64,000 nt of DNA from Cavia porcellus (lineage: Eukaryota; Chordata; Mammalia; Rodentia; Caviidae). The DNA lies in the NCBI RefSeq assembly GCF_034190915.1, contig NW_026947484.1, forward strand, positions 208,828,657 to 208,892,656, written 5' to 3'. Below the pieces are notes generated by a model that was given only the letters and a program-made list of their open reading frames with translations, did not search any database and was not told where the DNA came from. Positions 13,201 through 25,842 of the stretch are shown here, piece by piece (position 1 is the stretch's first letter; every line of letters starts with the position of its first letter). Made by a program: the position numbers and the translations under genes.

Positions 13201-14814
13201 ACATAGTAAGTTATTTTGCTGCATATTGATAGTTTTGAAAGGAATACAGATGGATTCTTTCCAATATATGGGACATTTTATCCAACAATTCATCTGCAAC
13301 AGCATAGATATGTTGGGTATAAGAATAAATATTCTGTGCCATTTATTATTCTTTAGTTTCTAAAACATAGCCAAAATATATTGATTACACTAAATAATTC
13401 AGAAGGTGTACTTGCTTTGTCCTTTGTAAGAAAGAAATGAAATAGCATTGCAGATTTAATTTACAAGGTCTACTCTACTAGACCCACTAATCACAAGGAT
13501 CAGCTATATATCAGATTATAATACTGCATTTGGGCCTGTTTGATTTATAAGGTGTTTTTTCTTCATCCACATTTTATTTGATGGCTTTAAAATTAATAAT
13601 ATCAAATAAAATGTTGAATGACTTACTAAAATTTTCAACCTGCAAATCTTAAGATATAAAGAAACAGAGAAATAATAAATGTGTATAATTCTAAAACTGA
13701 TACTCTTCAATACATCTTACTGGTTTTCTGCTGGGTCCCTGTGACATGGGCTCCTGGGTGTATTTCTAGTCTATGGGTCTGTGCTAGAGTCCTAAAGGAG
13801 ACCTGGTTGGATGAGAATGGAACAAAATAGGCTCCAAACATATTTTCGTATTCTTCCATCAAAAGGATCGTCCTCGCTATCCTGCTACACTCATCTCTCA
13901 CCTAGTGTTGCCTGAATTTATGTATTTCACCACAAACTACACAACACCTACAAATTAAAGGAAAATCAATGACTTTATTCAGACAGGCTGCATGAAGTCA
14001 TCATGGAAAATTTAATTTTGAAATGATGGAGGGCAGGCATCAAAGTGCAGGGGAAGAAAAGAGTGCTTATTCGGTCCATGCCAGGGGCTTTTCAGAACTA
14101 GTCACTATTGACCCCTGTATTGGTCCTGGCGGGTTTGGCTCGCATGCCTTCCTGTGCAGAGCCGTAGGGTGCACACTGCTCTCCCTCCTCTGTGACAGAT
14201 TCCTGCTGCTGGGGTTATGGCTACAGTTTATTCTCTGTGCTTGGAGGTAATTTTTGTCTCATACTTTTTTCTCCCAATTTCTCACATACACTTAAATCAC
14301 ATGCAAGGTTTCCCCCAATGAGATTCCTTTCCCCTGAGCTAAATTTCTACTCAAAAAGAGGAAAAAAGTATCAAAGGTCCAGCTCACTACTAGGACTTAC
14401 ACAGTTTTTATAAATGGATAGAATCCACGCATTGAATATCCAGCACTTTCTACCCCATATCTGGAGTAGACCTGGAAGTTTTCTTGCTCTTTGCTGTTTG
14501 CTGTTTGCGATGAGAGTGAGCTCTGCTCTCACATGGGTCCCTCTTGACCACATTGCCCCTTGCGAGGTTAGGGAACTTTCCTACTCTGTTGCTTTTAGAA
14601 CTTCTGTCTCCTCGCAGCTTCCCGCAATGTGTGTGCTTGCCTAAGTGTGTGAAGACAAATGGCCTCCACTTCTCTCCTCCTCCTCCTCTGGGTGTGCAGA
14701 CAGTGGGCTAGTCTGTGTGCCAAACTCATATGATTCCGGTGTCATTTGTCCATCTGTGCAGGTAGAATGCCATAGTTTCAAACCGGCTTTAGTACATGTC
14801 TGCTCTATAATGTG
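10273..14814. other. Intronic, no confident feature
   Basis: It contains a short purine-rich tract (12120-12159) and otherwise unique-looking sequence. The overlapping frames at 10419-10942 on both strands have no family resemblance and no splice or conservation support. Confidence 0.5.
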
Positions 14815-14960
14815 AACAATTTTCTCAATTTCTTAACCCGTTGTTTCCTCTTTTCTGAATTAATAAGAGTAGTGCTAGGAGCTAGCATGCACAATTTGTG
14901 GTGAGGATTAAGTGCGATGCTGCATGTAGTGTTTAACACTGTGAATGGCACCTGCAGTGC
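14815..14960 (-). repeat. MIR SINE fragment
   Basis: The order ttctcaatttcttaaccc, then gtgaggattaagtgcgatgc, then gtgaatggcacc matches the reverse-strand MIR core (cctcagtttcctcatc ... gaggattaaatgagataatg ... cagtgcctggcac). Diverged, as expected for an ancient element. The 119-residue frame at 14908-15267 overlaps it. Confidence 0.65.
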
Positions 14961-15694
14961 TGGGGCTGAGCTCCAGAGCAGATTTTCTTCTCAGTCTTGT
15001 TCTGGGTGTCCTTGGAGCTCCACTGCCAGGAGCAGAGCTGGCAAGGATTTGAGGCTTGCTTAACCAAGGTCGAAATTTGGATGGAGCACAATAACTGTTT
15101 GAGATCCACACAAAGGGTTTTAGAAACCTCAGACATGTAGTAATTTTGTGGGAATAGAGCTTAATAGCCAAGGGAAGGAAGCCAAGCCTAAATCTTTGCT
15201 GAAGAGCGCCTGACTTGTGTTTAGCATGCAGACTGGGGTGCATTTCCCTGCTGGGATTTGGCAGCATTCACTGAGGGATAAGAAAGATGTGTTCTCTGAA
15301 ACAGAGGGACCCTCCTCCCCGACACAGCACAGAGACCTCGCTGTCATCAATGCCTTCTGAAGAGTCATTGAGTGCAGGAGAGAATCACAGCTACAGAGAT
15401 CTAATTGGAATGAAATCTGATGGACCATCAAGGAGAAAAGAATGCAGAGGCCTTGTGCAAATTGAAATTAGACAATCCAGAACTTCCTGAACCTGTATTT
15501 CTCATATAGTCATTGCTGTTTGTCCTGCTGTTTCCTTTCTGCAGATTGTCTGTCATTTGTTTAAAGTTCTGCATCAGATCTCCATGAATATGACAGTAGA
15601 TTGAATCTTCCTTGACTCTGCTACTTAGGAAAAGCAAAGCAGCCCCGGACTCTTTATTGTAACACTCTTTTCCTCCCTATGTGTCTATTTTTTC

Positions 15695-15850
15695 CTTTCT
15701 CCATTCACCAAATATTTATTGTGTGCTCACTATACAGTAGAAATCAGACTCAGTGCTGAGGATAAAATGTTGAGCAGCCTTTGGATCTTGACCTCAGGGA
15801 CCTGGCTCTATCTGTCTTATGTTGCCACTGGGTTGTAAGCTGAATTGGAA
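15695..15850 (+). repeat. Ancient mammalian-wide repeat fragment (MIR3/L2-like)
   Basis: aatatttattgtgtgctcac ... cagtgctgaggataaaatg ... gacctcagggacctgg resembles the widespread sequence with tattgagcacctactgtg and ctgccctcaaggagct. The family name is uncertain. Confidence 0.45.
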
Positions 15851-16014
15851 ACACAGTGGGAACCCTGCTTTTACAGCACAGTGATTGCTAACATTTGTCT
15901 ATACTGCCAATCAGTGGATTAGAACCGCTCACAACGCAGTAGAAGCTCTGGTGGAGGAAACCATGTTTGCTACAGAACTTTCTTGGTTCCAGAGGGAGAG
16001 CCTGAGTATTTTAG

Positions 16015-16345
16015 GTATGTTAGTGTTTTAGTCCATTTGGAATGCAGTGACAAAAATACCATAAATAAGGAGGCTTGAACACCCTTTTGGAGTCTGGTAT
16101 GCCTGAGGTCAAGACTCTGAAAGATTAAAACTTTGGAGAGGGCCCACTTCCTGTGATCCCTCTGTGTTCTCATATGACAGAAGGGAAGAAGGGGCTCTCT
16201 GCAGTCTCTTTTATAATGCAGTAACTCCACTCATGAGAGCTTGCAGCTTCATAACCTTCTAAAGGCCACATAACATCTGTGTGGCAATTTCAACAAATGT
16301 ACAATTCATAATTCTGAGCAAATGCTCGTTGTTGGGGGAATTCTA
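16015..16345 (-). repeat. MaLR-type (ERVL-derived) LTR
   Basis: gtgttttagtccatttgga followed by atgcagtgacaaaaatacc, then ggcccacttcctgtgatccc, aagaaggggctctctgcag, tcttttataatgcag and ccactcatgagagct follow the reverse strand of MST/MLT-like LTRs. It is a solitary LTR, with no internal coding region seen. Confidence 0.7.
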
Positions 16346-17794
16346 TACAATCCACCGTGTTCTCACTAAAGAAGTATGTAGAAGTGTTGCAATTGTGGAA
16401 AAAGCTACATATACTAATGGAATACTTTAGATTATTTTATTGGGGCAATGGCATTAAAGAGACTATTTCATAAGAATGATTGTACGTACCGAGATCTCAT
16501 GGAGCTAGTTACATCCAACAGTGCCTGTGTTGTACAAGCATATTTCCTAACCAGCATATAATTCTACTTTAAAATAGTAAATACATTTCTGACTGAGAAG
16601 GTAAAGGCTTTGGTGTAAAAGTATAACATATAGAAACTGAAGATGCCTTACACAGCCTACATTTACAAGGGACTTTATTGTTTATAAACATTTATTTTAC
16701 TTCATACTTGAGTAATTATGACTTTATACATTAATTGCCACATGGAAGATGCTTCATAAATATATTTTTCATTCATATGCCTGTTCATTAAGAATCTGCT
16801 AAAAGCCAGAGACTCCAGTTATCACAGTGAGTGGAACCTAATGTGGTCTGGCTTCACATAGTGCTCAAGTGCCTAGTGAGGCCCATGTCCAGACAGACAG
16901 CGGTTAGATTCCAGGCTATTTCTTATAAGTGATGTAGTTAATATCTAAATAATCTCAGAAAAATAGGACTCAAAGAAAAAGGCAACTAGGTAAACTCATA
17001 AAAGCCAGGAAGTAGACGAATACCAATCAGAAGAGAGGTTCTTCACCTGAACAGTGGTGTGCTTATGCTGTTAAACACCTGTTAAGCACAGGTGAAGGGG
17101 AGCACATCGGATAGAGTGCTGCCCTGGCCCTCCATAGCTTCTGTCCCATGCTGTGTACTCCCTAGCCACCGCCCGTTAAAATCCATGACCCCGTCAGGTT
17201 CAGATCCTTGAGTACCTGCTGTCAAAGACCATATATCAAGTTATTATTTAAGCTTAACAATGTTATTTTTATTATCTGCGCTCAATCAATAAGATGAATT
17301 CTGTTTTCTCCAACATTGCTGTTGTGAGACATGAGAATCATATAAAAGTAGCTTACTTACTGGCAGGAATTGGCTGGTTTATTGTTTTTTTTTTTTTTTT
17401 TTTTAATCTGTTAACGGAATTCTGATGCCATGTCTAAAGTTTTAACTGTCTAGAGCAGAATCAGGGTCAAGAGAATGGGATTGATGTTTTGGTAATGCTA
17501 TCTATACGTCATCACAATTAATGCTCACAGCTCCTGTCCCCAAATCTCAGTTGTCTACATGCCTTTCAGCATTGTGCTGTATGACTCTATTACCTATGTG
17601 GTGGCTTCATTAATATTATACATTCAAACTTAATCCAGTTTGAAAAAATCTTATCTTAAATATTATTTTTGAAATCCCAACACTTTTCAATCCTACTACA
17701 CATTTAAACATACAAATTTAAATACAATGTTTGAACCACCTAACTCCACCTGAGAGATTCTGAATTTTTAGTTAGCAAATTTGTGAGAGATGAC
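16346..17794. other. Intronic, no recognised feature
   Basis: A T run of about 20 at 17384-17404 is the only evident simple sequence. Confidence 0.5.
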
Positions 17795-17900
17795 ACAGAG
17801 ATAGTTACAATCACCTTGTCAGTAAGACAGTTAAGGCCCAGGGAAGTCAGGTTTTTCTAGTGGCACACAGATAGGAGATCCAGACACAGAAGGACTGGTT
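17795..17900 (+). repeat. MIR SINE fragment
   Basis: gacagttaaggcccagggaa, then ggcacacagataggagatcc matches the MIR 3' half (gaggttaagtaacttgccc ... tcacacagctagtaagtggc). Confidence 0.5.
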
Positions 17901-18489
17901 TTTTTTTGCCCAAGAGTAGGGAGCCATGGAGGAACATAGTTTGCTTTGTAACTCAGGTTTTATGTCTCGCCATCATAAATTCTTCCAGACCACACTTTCT
18001 TTGAAAGTTTTCTCCCCTAATGCAGGATGGAAGTCATGTATTGGCCTCAGTGGAAAATGTAATAATGATATTTATAATTACATACTTGATTTTCCAGCTT
18101 AAACTAAGAATGTAAGGAGTATTATTACAAGGGCAATTACTGTAACACTGATTGGTGTTCTTGTAAATGAATACATTATATTGTATTAAATATGTTTCTG
18201 TGTCTCTGAGTTCCCAAGTCATTTTCAACAACTGTTGGAACATTAACTTCTATGCTTTCCAACTCTTAACTAAGAAAATAATAGAGAAACGGATATATGA
18301 ACTCTCACTTTCAATGAAGTGGAAAATCACTTGCATTTAATGCAAAATAATTCAATAAATGCTTGTGGAGCCACCAGCTAATTTTTCTTGGATGTTTCCT
18401 TTCTGAGAGAGCACTTTTAGGAAGGCTATTGTTGACTTTTTTTTTTTTTTTTTGAATTAGGTCTTGAGCTAACAAACACTTTCATTCAA

Positions 18490-18985
18490 AAAGTCCATAA
18501 TGTGTACATAGAGTATATAACACAGCATCACCTTACTCTAGTGAGTAAAAGGAAACAGTGCTACTTTTCTGGAGCTTATGCTGTACAGGAAAGAATCACA
18601 CTGGACAAAGATTTAAAGCATACAGTTTACTGGGTTGCGATTATTGCTTAAATGCTTGCCTAGCATGCATAATTTCCTGAATTTCATTTCCAGCACTGTA
18701 TGTAAATTTATTTCTATATAGTATGTATAATTTATCTTGTATAATTTATCTGTGGGTATTACATGATTTGAGAAAAAATATTAAGTAGTTGTCCTTGAGA
18801 CCAAAACGGATAACTGTAGTAGTTTTATGTAAGATAGTCACAGAGGATTTAGGAGATGATGTGAGCAAAATCTCCAGGAGCAAAGGGAAGGACTCATGTG
18901 TCTACATGGAGGAGGAACAGTCTGGGGAGACAGCAGTAAGCAGAAACCTGTGTGTGCAAAAATGCCTCAAAGGCTAATGCAGATT
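18490..18985 (+). repeat. Ancient mammalian-wide repeat, interrupted by an old ID
   Basis: 18530-18600 resembles the ggagcttacagtctagt part, and 18840-18985 resembles the later part (caggagcaaagggaaggac ... gtgcaaaaatgcctc) of one old repeat family. An ID fragment sits between them. The grouping is by eye, and the two halves could be unrelated. Confidence 0.35.
18631..18699 (+). mobile_element. Old ID-type SINE fragment
   Basis: aatgcttgcctagcatgcat ... ctgaatttcatttccagcac matches the ID 3' half (gcttgcctagcatgc ... gggttcaatccccagcacc). It is of the older general rodent form, unlike the GGCATAAGCGCC copies. Confidence 0.55.
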
Positions 18986-19699
18986 ATACAAATGAAGTGA
19001 GGTATACCAAACAGTTAAGAGATAAAAAGCAGTTTGGGAAGTCCTCTGGCCTCTGGCCCCAAATCATACAAATGTCACCAGCCCACTTTCTACATTAGAA
19101 AATCTGTAGGACTCTTCTCTCATAGGTGTTTAGAAGTCTTTACTGCCTACCAGAATACCTAACTGAATGCTATGAGATACAACTCAGAATCTCCCTTAGG
19201 AGGAGGGAGCTTCTCCAAGTGACACTTACAGCTGCACTAAAAGAGCAGGGTCACAACAGTCATGAAAGTTGGCCTTTGCATGAATCATCTAAATGAGAAC
19301 AATGATTCTATTCACTGAGGCCTCCCCAGTAACCAAATAAGCCAATGAATAAGAAAAGAAAATTGTTCACTGAGTCAGTGGAAATTTCTATGTGCTTGCT
19401 ATTTTTGATAATTTTTATTATTAGATTTTCAATAGGTCCTATTTATAAAGAACATTTTCTATACCATGCACTGGGTGAGCAATTCATGGTCATTAAAAAA
19501 AACTCTATTATAATCTTATTGCGCAGGTGGTGTTTTTCATTGCTAGGAAGCTTGTTATATATCTGCTACCTTGCCAGTTTTAAGAATACAAATTTGATAG
19601 TGCTATGTAAAATTTTCTGCAATAGAGCTCCAGAAGTTTATCTTGTGAACCTGAATTTTGGTCACAGTAAGTCACAAAGCCACATTTCCTCCTAACAGC

Positions 19700-19835
19700 C
19701 CCACATAGCAGGCATTGTTTTAGTTTTTAATTCTCTAGATTGGGTTACTTTTGAAACCTCAAGTAAGTAGAATCATACAGCATTTGTCATTTTGTATCGG
19801 ACTTATTTCATTTAAGGTTAGGCTTTTTAAATCAT
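19700..19835 (+). repeat. Old L1M 3' region fragment
   Basis: agtagaatcatacagcattt, then gtcattttgtatcggactta and tttcatttaagg match the L1M block (tagaatcatacagtatttg ... ttggcttatttcacttagc). Confidence 0.55.
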
Positions 19836-19839
19836 AATC

Positions 19840-19960
19840 ATATACTTAAAGCAAGGTTTAGAGAGTTTCCTCTCTAAACTGAGTTTCCCAAAGATGTTCA
19901 GTCACTTGAGTGTCATGGAGGACTTGCACCCAGATCTGATACTAGAAATTATATTCTTAA
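19840..19960 (+). repeat. Possible MIR fragment
   Basis: cactt.agtgtcatggagg and acttgcacccagatctgat resemble the MIR tail (cacacagct... gaacccaggtctg). Weak match. Confidence 0.35.
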
Positions 19961-20146
19961 TTATTGTAATATTTCTCAAATCAGCATGCTTAGACTCCTG
20001 GAAGAAAGCAAGGAGTTGCAGATTTATTTGTGGGAACCTCCTTTAAACATTTGAACATACAGCTATTCACATTTAAGAAGCAAGTGTTAACTTCAGTGAC
20101 AATTTGTGACTGTACCATTTCTACATAGGATTAAAGATTGAGAACT

Positions 20147-20244
20147 AAGGGGCTGGGGATTTAGCTCAGTGGTGTAAGCACCTGCCTGGCGAGTATAAGG
20201 TTGTGAGTTCAATCCCTGATACCAAACAAACAAACAAACAAACA
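20147..20244 (+). mobile_element. ID-type SINE with perfect target-site duplication
   Basis: ggggctggggatttagctca (A box tagctcagtgg) ... gttcaatccctgatacc (B box), then a (CAAA)n tail. It is flanked by a perfect 14-bp duplication aaagattgagaact at 20133-20146 and 20245-20258, the sign of L1-driven retroposition. Confidence 0.95.
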
Positions 20245-20258
20245 AAAGATTGAGAACT

Positions 20259-22954
20259 GTGTCTCATATTACACTGTCATTAATGTGGATACATTGCCAC
20301 GTTGCTACATTTAAAACAACACACCCATCTATAGTGACACTTTTTATTCTGACCATGTGTGTCTCAAGCCCAGATGGTCCATTCCTTTTAGTTTCCCCAC
20401 CTTGGGCTATAGAGAACCTTTATGTAAAAGAAAGAAACTTGTTATTCCATGTTCTACCACCTACACATTGTCAAGTCATTTGATGTCAAAATAGAAATAG
20501 ATCATCATACTTTCTCTGCCAATAGCTGTCCATTTGTTCCTTCCCTTTTCAGAAAGGGAGCTAAAATAATTTTGAAGTTGTTAAACATAAAAGGAAACCT
20601 TAGATGGTTGGTAGGAAGCAGAACATTTACAGTGATGGCCTTTTCTAAACCAATAAAATCAGGGCAGACAAGATGATGACTAAAAGCCTTTTTGTGGAGC
20701 ACAAGAAAGATAATATTTGATCAAAACTGACCTAGAAATACAAAAGCAAATGAACAACTAAATAACTTGTTTTCTCTGGTTAATATATTGAATTTTAAAG
20801 ACATTGTTGGCTTGCCTTGATCAAAAATAAAATAACTTTTTTAGTGCAACATATTTTTGAAATCATTAACTTTCAGGACTGATAGGGAAACTATCTCTGT
20901 GCCAGCTTGAACATATAACTTCTCACTGTCCTTCAAAAATATTGTATGCCTAAATCAGAACATTGGAATGATGTATTAATGCTATCTACATGGTAAAGGA
21001 TCCTATTCCATTTCTTTACAAAGGAGAAAGAAACATTAAAATGTTTCCAATTCCACAAATTTGATTCAGCATTTACTGGGCTCCAGTTAGTAATCATTTG
21101 AGGCCAATGCAAATTGGAAAAATGAGGGATTTAAGATTGTATACAGTAGGTGAGATGCAAACAATAACTTCATTTCAGTGTTGTATCACTGCCTTAGTTT
21201 ATACAAATGTCAGAGGCAAATGTGAGGTCTGTCTAGTTGAAGGGTTGGTAAGTGCTGTGACATCTGTTCTGAATATCCAAATATAAAGAACTTCAAAGAA
21301 TTTACCTTAGAGAACAGGAATTGCAAAGCAGTGTGAATCTGGAGCATAATATCTTCAGTCCTCTATCCGTAAATCATGACTGTTTTCTCAACCTTCAGGC
21401 ACTTGTTGAGTACACTTGTTCAGGCACTTGTTTTCTCTGGTTAATATGCCAGGAACTAGGCTGGGCTCTATAATACTAACCTTAACACATCTAATCTCTA
21501 AAGTCAGTAAACATAAGTTCTTTCTGAGAAATGACCTGTAGGATGTGTTCTCTAATACGGGCTAAACCCTTGGAGTTGAGGGAGACCTTAGATCGCAGTG
21601 TGATGGAAGTCTTCTCAGCCTAAAGTACCCATAAATTCTGAAAGGTGAGTAGGTCATTCAGGTTGGCAGATGGGGAAGAGATGGTAGAATCACTGAATGA
21701 AAGAGTAAAACAGGGGGTCAGAGAGAAAGGAGACAGGGAAGAAAGGATATGTAATATAATATAAAACCATGAATTCTTTTGAGAGAACCACGGATTACTA
21801 TGACTGGACTTTTGAGTGGTTGGAATGCAGCTGTGAAGTTAATACGGTATTTGGTCTCGTGAGTATTGATGGAAAACTTAACCTCCTATGGTTCAGAGAG
21901 GAACAGGAAGCTCTTGGAGCTGTTCATCAGGATGTGCCTATACCATATATTTTAAAAATAGATGCCAACCACAACATACATGGCATTTTGACTGCTTTTA
22001 TCTGGCAGATCCCAAAATGTAGTTGATAAAGATTTTCCTTTGTCTTTTTGCTTGTATTTGTTTCTTTTCCACTATTTTTGTTTGTTTTCTTCTTGTAAGT
22101 AATTATCAGTTATTTTGCCAGATTTTGTAAACCATAATAAAACAATATTTAAAGTCAGACCCATGGTTTACCTTAAGGACTCTTTTAGCTCTCAACCAAG
22201 AAAACTTTTTGAAGATTGCACATAATTTTCTGTGTATTCACAAAGTCAAATTTCTGTAAACAGGTGTCTTGCATGTTCTCAAATAGTTTCACATCAATTT
22301 ATATCTATTTTTCACCAGAAAATCATATCCTCTTGGTAATGATCAACTAACGTGAAACTTCACTGTTTTTCTTTTAAGATCTCTTGCTCACTAAGGCCTT
22401 GACTGTGTTTCTTTGTCTGACTACTTCAGAGTACCCAGCGTGTTGTTTTGGGCCTGCCCCTCGTTAACAAAGTGTTCTTGGATAAATTAGTTACTCTGAA
22501 ATAGAATGCAATATAATGAGTCTGTCATTCTTGGCTGCATGTTTTAATGTCTTTGAAGATACTGAGGAACTCCCGCAAAGGCTGTGTTCCCTTTTCTTTA
22601 CATTCATGACATTTCTCTTTCTGAAATCTCAACTTCAATTTAAAGCAATCTTTTTTTTCTTATTAGCTCTCGTCATACCTAAAGAATTTCACACAAAAGT
22701 CAGCATGTACTTTTCTGTTGAAATCAGTAAATTCAACTCCTTAGTTTTTATCAATAGGCTACACGTTTATCCGTTATATCACCTGTGTATCTGATGAGAA
22801 GTTGAAATAGAGCCAGTTGTAGTTTATTTGTTATTCAATCTTTTAAGAGAAAAGCTATACATAAAAGTGAGAACAGGAATATTAGTATTATTATTTGAAG
22901 CATTATCAGGCTGTTGGCATGCATGGAGAATATTGAAAACTTCTATATTAAAAT
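20259..22954. other. Intronic, AT-rich, no recognised feature
   Basis: No recognisable repeat or gene. The frames at 21769-22026 and 22516-22794 have no family resemblance. Confidence 0.5.
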
Positions 22955-22972
22955 GAAAAATACAAATATTTT

Positions 22973-23092
22973 ATTTTATTTTTATTTATTTATTTTTTTG
23001 TCTTTTTCATTTTTATCGGTACCAGGGATCGAACTCATGACTGCCTGCTTGCAAGGCAGGCGCTTATGCCGCTGAGCTAAATCCCCAGGCCC
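22973..23092 (-). mobile_element. ID-type SINE with perfect 18-bp target-site duplication
   Basis: The + strand shows ttatcggtaccagggatcga ... gcaaggcaggcgcttatgcc ... gagctaaatccccaggccc, the reversed ID consensus with a T-rich tail on the left. Flanks: gaaaaatacaaatatttt at 22955-22972 and 23093-23110, identical over 18 bp. This indicates a young insertion. Confidence 0.96.
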
Positions 23093-23384
23093 GAAAAATA
23101 CAAATATTTTAAAAATGAAATTAAAAACTTGAAAAAAGAAAATGTAAGAAAAGAATATTTCCATAGGCAATTTTCCTTGTAACTGTAATTCACTAAGCAT
23201 ATATTATGTGAATGCCTACCATGTGACACTAGTCATTATTTGAGATTTAAGAACTACCTCAGATAAAATAGTCACAAATTCTTGCTATTTCTATGCAAGA
23301 TGTATGACTATACATCTTTATATTTCTCTTTTATGCATATCAAATATATATGAAGAGGCTAAACCCCAAATCCAACATTACAGT

Positions 23385-23930
23385 TCCACTAATTTGTTAC
23401 ATCCTTTTTGCAATATTTCATACAATGGAGTAGTACCCTACCGTAAAGATAAACTGAAGGCATTTGTAGGAAAATGGATACACCTTGAGACCGTAATGGT
23501 ACGTGAAACAAATTAGACACAGGGGCCTGTTGCATGGTTTCTTTTATATGAGAAATCCAAATGACAAGTAAAGAGGAGAATAAAGAGATACATAATGGGA
23601 AGTAGAGAGATAGAGCTCTCTCAGATGGGAAGGAGATCAAGAAATGGAGGGAAGGGAGGAAAAAAAGATAAAAAAGGAATTAATTTATCCAAGAAGATTT
23701 TGGGCAGGCCCAAGACAACATGCTAGGTAATATAAACTAATTAGATGCAGAAACACAGTCAAAGCCTTAGTGCAAAGAATAACTTAAAAATAATAGTGAA
23801 ATCTCACTTTAATTGGTTATCACCAAGAGGATACGGTCATTACGTACATGCACCAACTCCACACAAGCTGTGTAAACATTATGTACTGCAAACATGCACT
23901 AATAAAAGTAAAATTTAAAAAGGGATAAAA
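23385..23930 (+). repeat. L1 3' untranslated region fragment
   Basis: aatggatacaccttgagacc, then acgtgaaacaaattagacac, ttcttttatatgag and finally acatgcactaataaaagtaa follow the rodent L1 3' end (a block like aagtgaaataagccagacac ... ctctcatatgtgg) up to a polyadenylation-like aataaa and A-rich tail near 23900-23930. Confidence 0.6.
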
Positions 23931-24504
23931 ATGAAAATTATTTTAAAAATAAAGTATTTGTGATATTTTCAAGATTATATATAGAACCCTTAAGGTATTT
24001 AGTTGTGTGTGATAATTCGAAGTGTTTTGCTTGGACTCTATCCAATTACATTGAATTCATTTTTATAATTTTCATTAGTGTGTATTCAGACACAATTCTA
24101 GCAGTTGCTGCAGCTGTCAAACATAAGCCCACACTCCAGCCCTTCTGATCAGGGTGGAGAGAGTTGTAGGGGGCTGACTGCCTCCTCCAGGGAGAAGGAA
24201 GCCTCAGTTTCCAGACCCCCTGCAGGTGCTGAGAGCTACTCTGGGGACTCCGTGTCCAGTGTACACCATATATTTTCCTCAGCCTTTCTGCACTTGGCAC
24301 ATTTCTTGTTAGCCTTTAACTCTCTGCTCCAGGATTGTTTGAGAAATTGATGAGTTGGGTGTGGTAAACCGTCTCTCTCGGTAATATTTCTAGAAAAAAT
24401 AATAGTTATATAATGCCCTATGTCACTCAAATAGTAAGTAGAAATAAATATATATTTTTCCAGTTCTTAATTGATGCCAATGTGTTAAATTAATTTAAGA
24501 CTTT

Positions 24505-24661
24505 TTTGTTGTTGTTGTTTTTAGAGACCGGATCTTGCTATGTAGTTCTGGCTGATCTTGAGCTCACTTTGCAGCCCAGGATGGTCTCCCATTTGCAATA
24601 ACTCTGTTGCTTCAGCCTCTCAAGTGCTGGGATTACAGGCAGGCACCACCACGTCTAGCTA
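24505..24661 (-). mobile_element. B1 (7SL-derived) SINE
   Basis: The + strand shows agagaccggatcttgctatg, ttcagcctctcaagtgctgg, gattacaggcaggcaccacc and acgtctagct, i.e. a reversed full-length B1 with its T-rich tail at the left (tttttgttgttgttgttttt). Confidence 0.92.
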
Positions 24662-25688
24662 ATTTCAGATCATTTTTAAATGTTCCTTTTTTAAACAAAG
24701 TAAAGCAGGATTCCTAACATGCTTTGCATATAGACATGAGGGAGGGGTTATCACAGGAAGAATAGATAACATTAACACCCAGAAGTAAAATAAAAAATTA
24801 GGTGTGCATACTTTGGATTAGATTATTTTTATTTCTGAAATTATAATTATGAAACTACTTTCTTTTAAACTATGAATTTTCTTATGAAAATAAGAATCTT
24901 AGATATAATTCCATAAATATTTTTTAATATTTATTATATGCACTAGCTAGTCTAAAACATGAAAGAAGTGTAAAGAAAAATAAGACCTGCTCTCAGAATT
25001 CATTAGAAAGAAACATTATGAGGAGAAATATAAAGCAAATACTTAATTTAAAGAAGATAATGTGCGTACTGCTTTAAAGCATTTGTCTTAAAAACTCACA
25101 GTCAGAAAACATAACCTTCTCATGACAGCTTTAGTGACTGTCATTTTGCCTATGTAAACCTCACGCAGGAATGCACCTGAAGTTTGAATTGTTTTGCCCT
25201 GGAGAAATTACGTTTGCTAACTCAGTCGTATTTTCCTTACAGTTCCTCATTTATATTGCATGCAGATTTATGAAAGACATCAGTGTATACTTGGTGTACT
25301 GTTTTGCATTCATTATCCAACAACCTCCCAGGCCACTTCTCCCCTCCTCACCTCAAACTATACCACAGCCCTCTGTGACTTTTTGATCTCTTTAGGAGTC
25401 TAATATAGGGTTCCCTGTACACCCTTTATAAGATTAGCAGGAGAAAGAACAAAATAAAACTATTTCCACCCCAGAATGAGATACACTGGCTATTAGTAAC
25501 TCAATTCCTTTATATAAGTGACTTACATCTCCTCTCATCTTCCTAGATTTATATCATAAATAATAAATTTTAGTATGTTTTGCTAATTTTATTTACTCTT
25601 AATTATAATAAAATGTATAATGTTTGTGAAGATAGATACAAGAACACATAAATATAGTAAAATTATATAGAACTAAATACACGTGTCC

Positions 25689-25842
25689 TAACCAGGCATG
25701 GTGGTACATATCTGTAATCCCAGTGCTCAAGAGGCTGAAGCAGGTGGCTCTCCCTGAGTTCCATGCCAGCGTGAGCTACATGAGTGAGCTCAAGACCAAC
25801 CTGGACTACAGTGAGGGCATGTCCCAAACAAAACAAAACATG
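25689..25842 (+). mobile_element. B1 (7SL-derived) SINE
   Basis: aaccaggcatggtggtacat, then ctgtaatcccagtgctcaag, aggctgaagcaggtgg, agaccaacctggactaca and an (A/C)-rich tail aaacaaaacaaaaca. Full length, moderately diverged. Confidence 0.93.

Noticed and set aside
14908..15267. 119-residue open frame on the - strand
   Set aside because: It overlaps a MIR fragment and another frame in a different phase. No protein-like features.
19345..19695. 116-residue hydrophobic open frame
   Set aside because: Low-complexity AT-rich translation rich in Ile, Leu and Phe. No membrane-protein family recognised.
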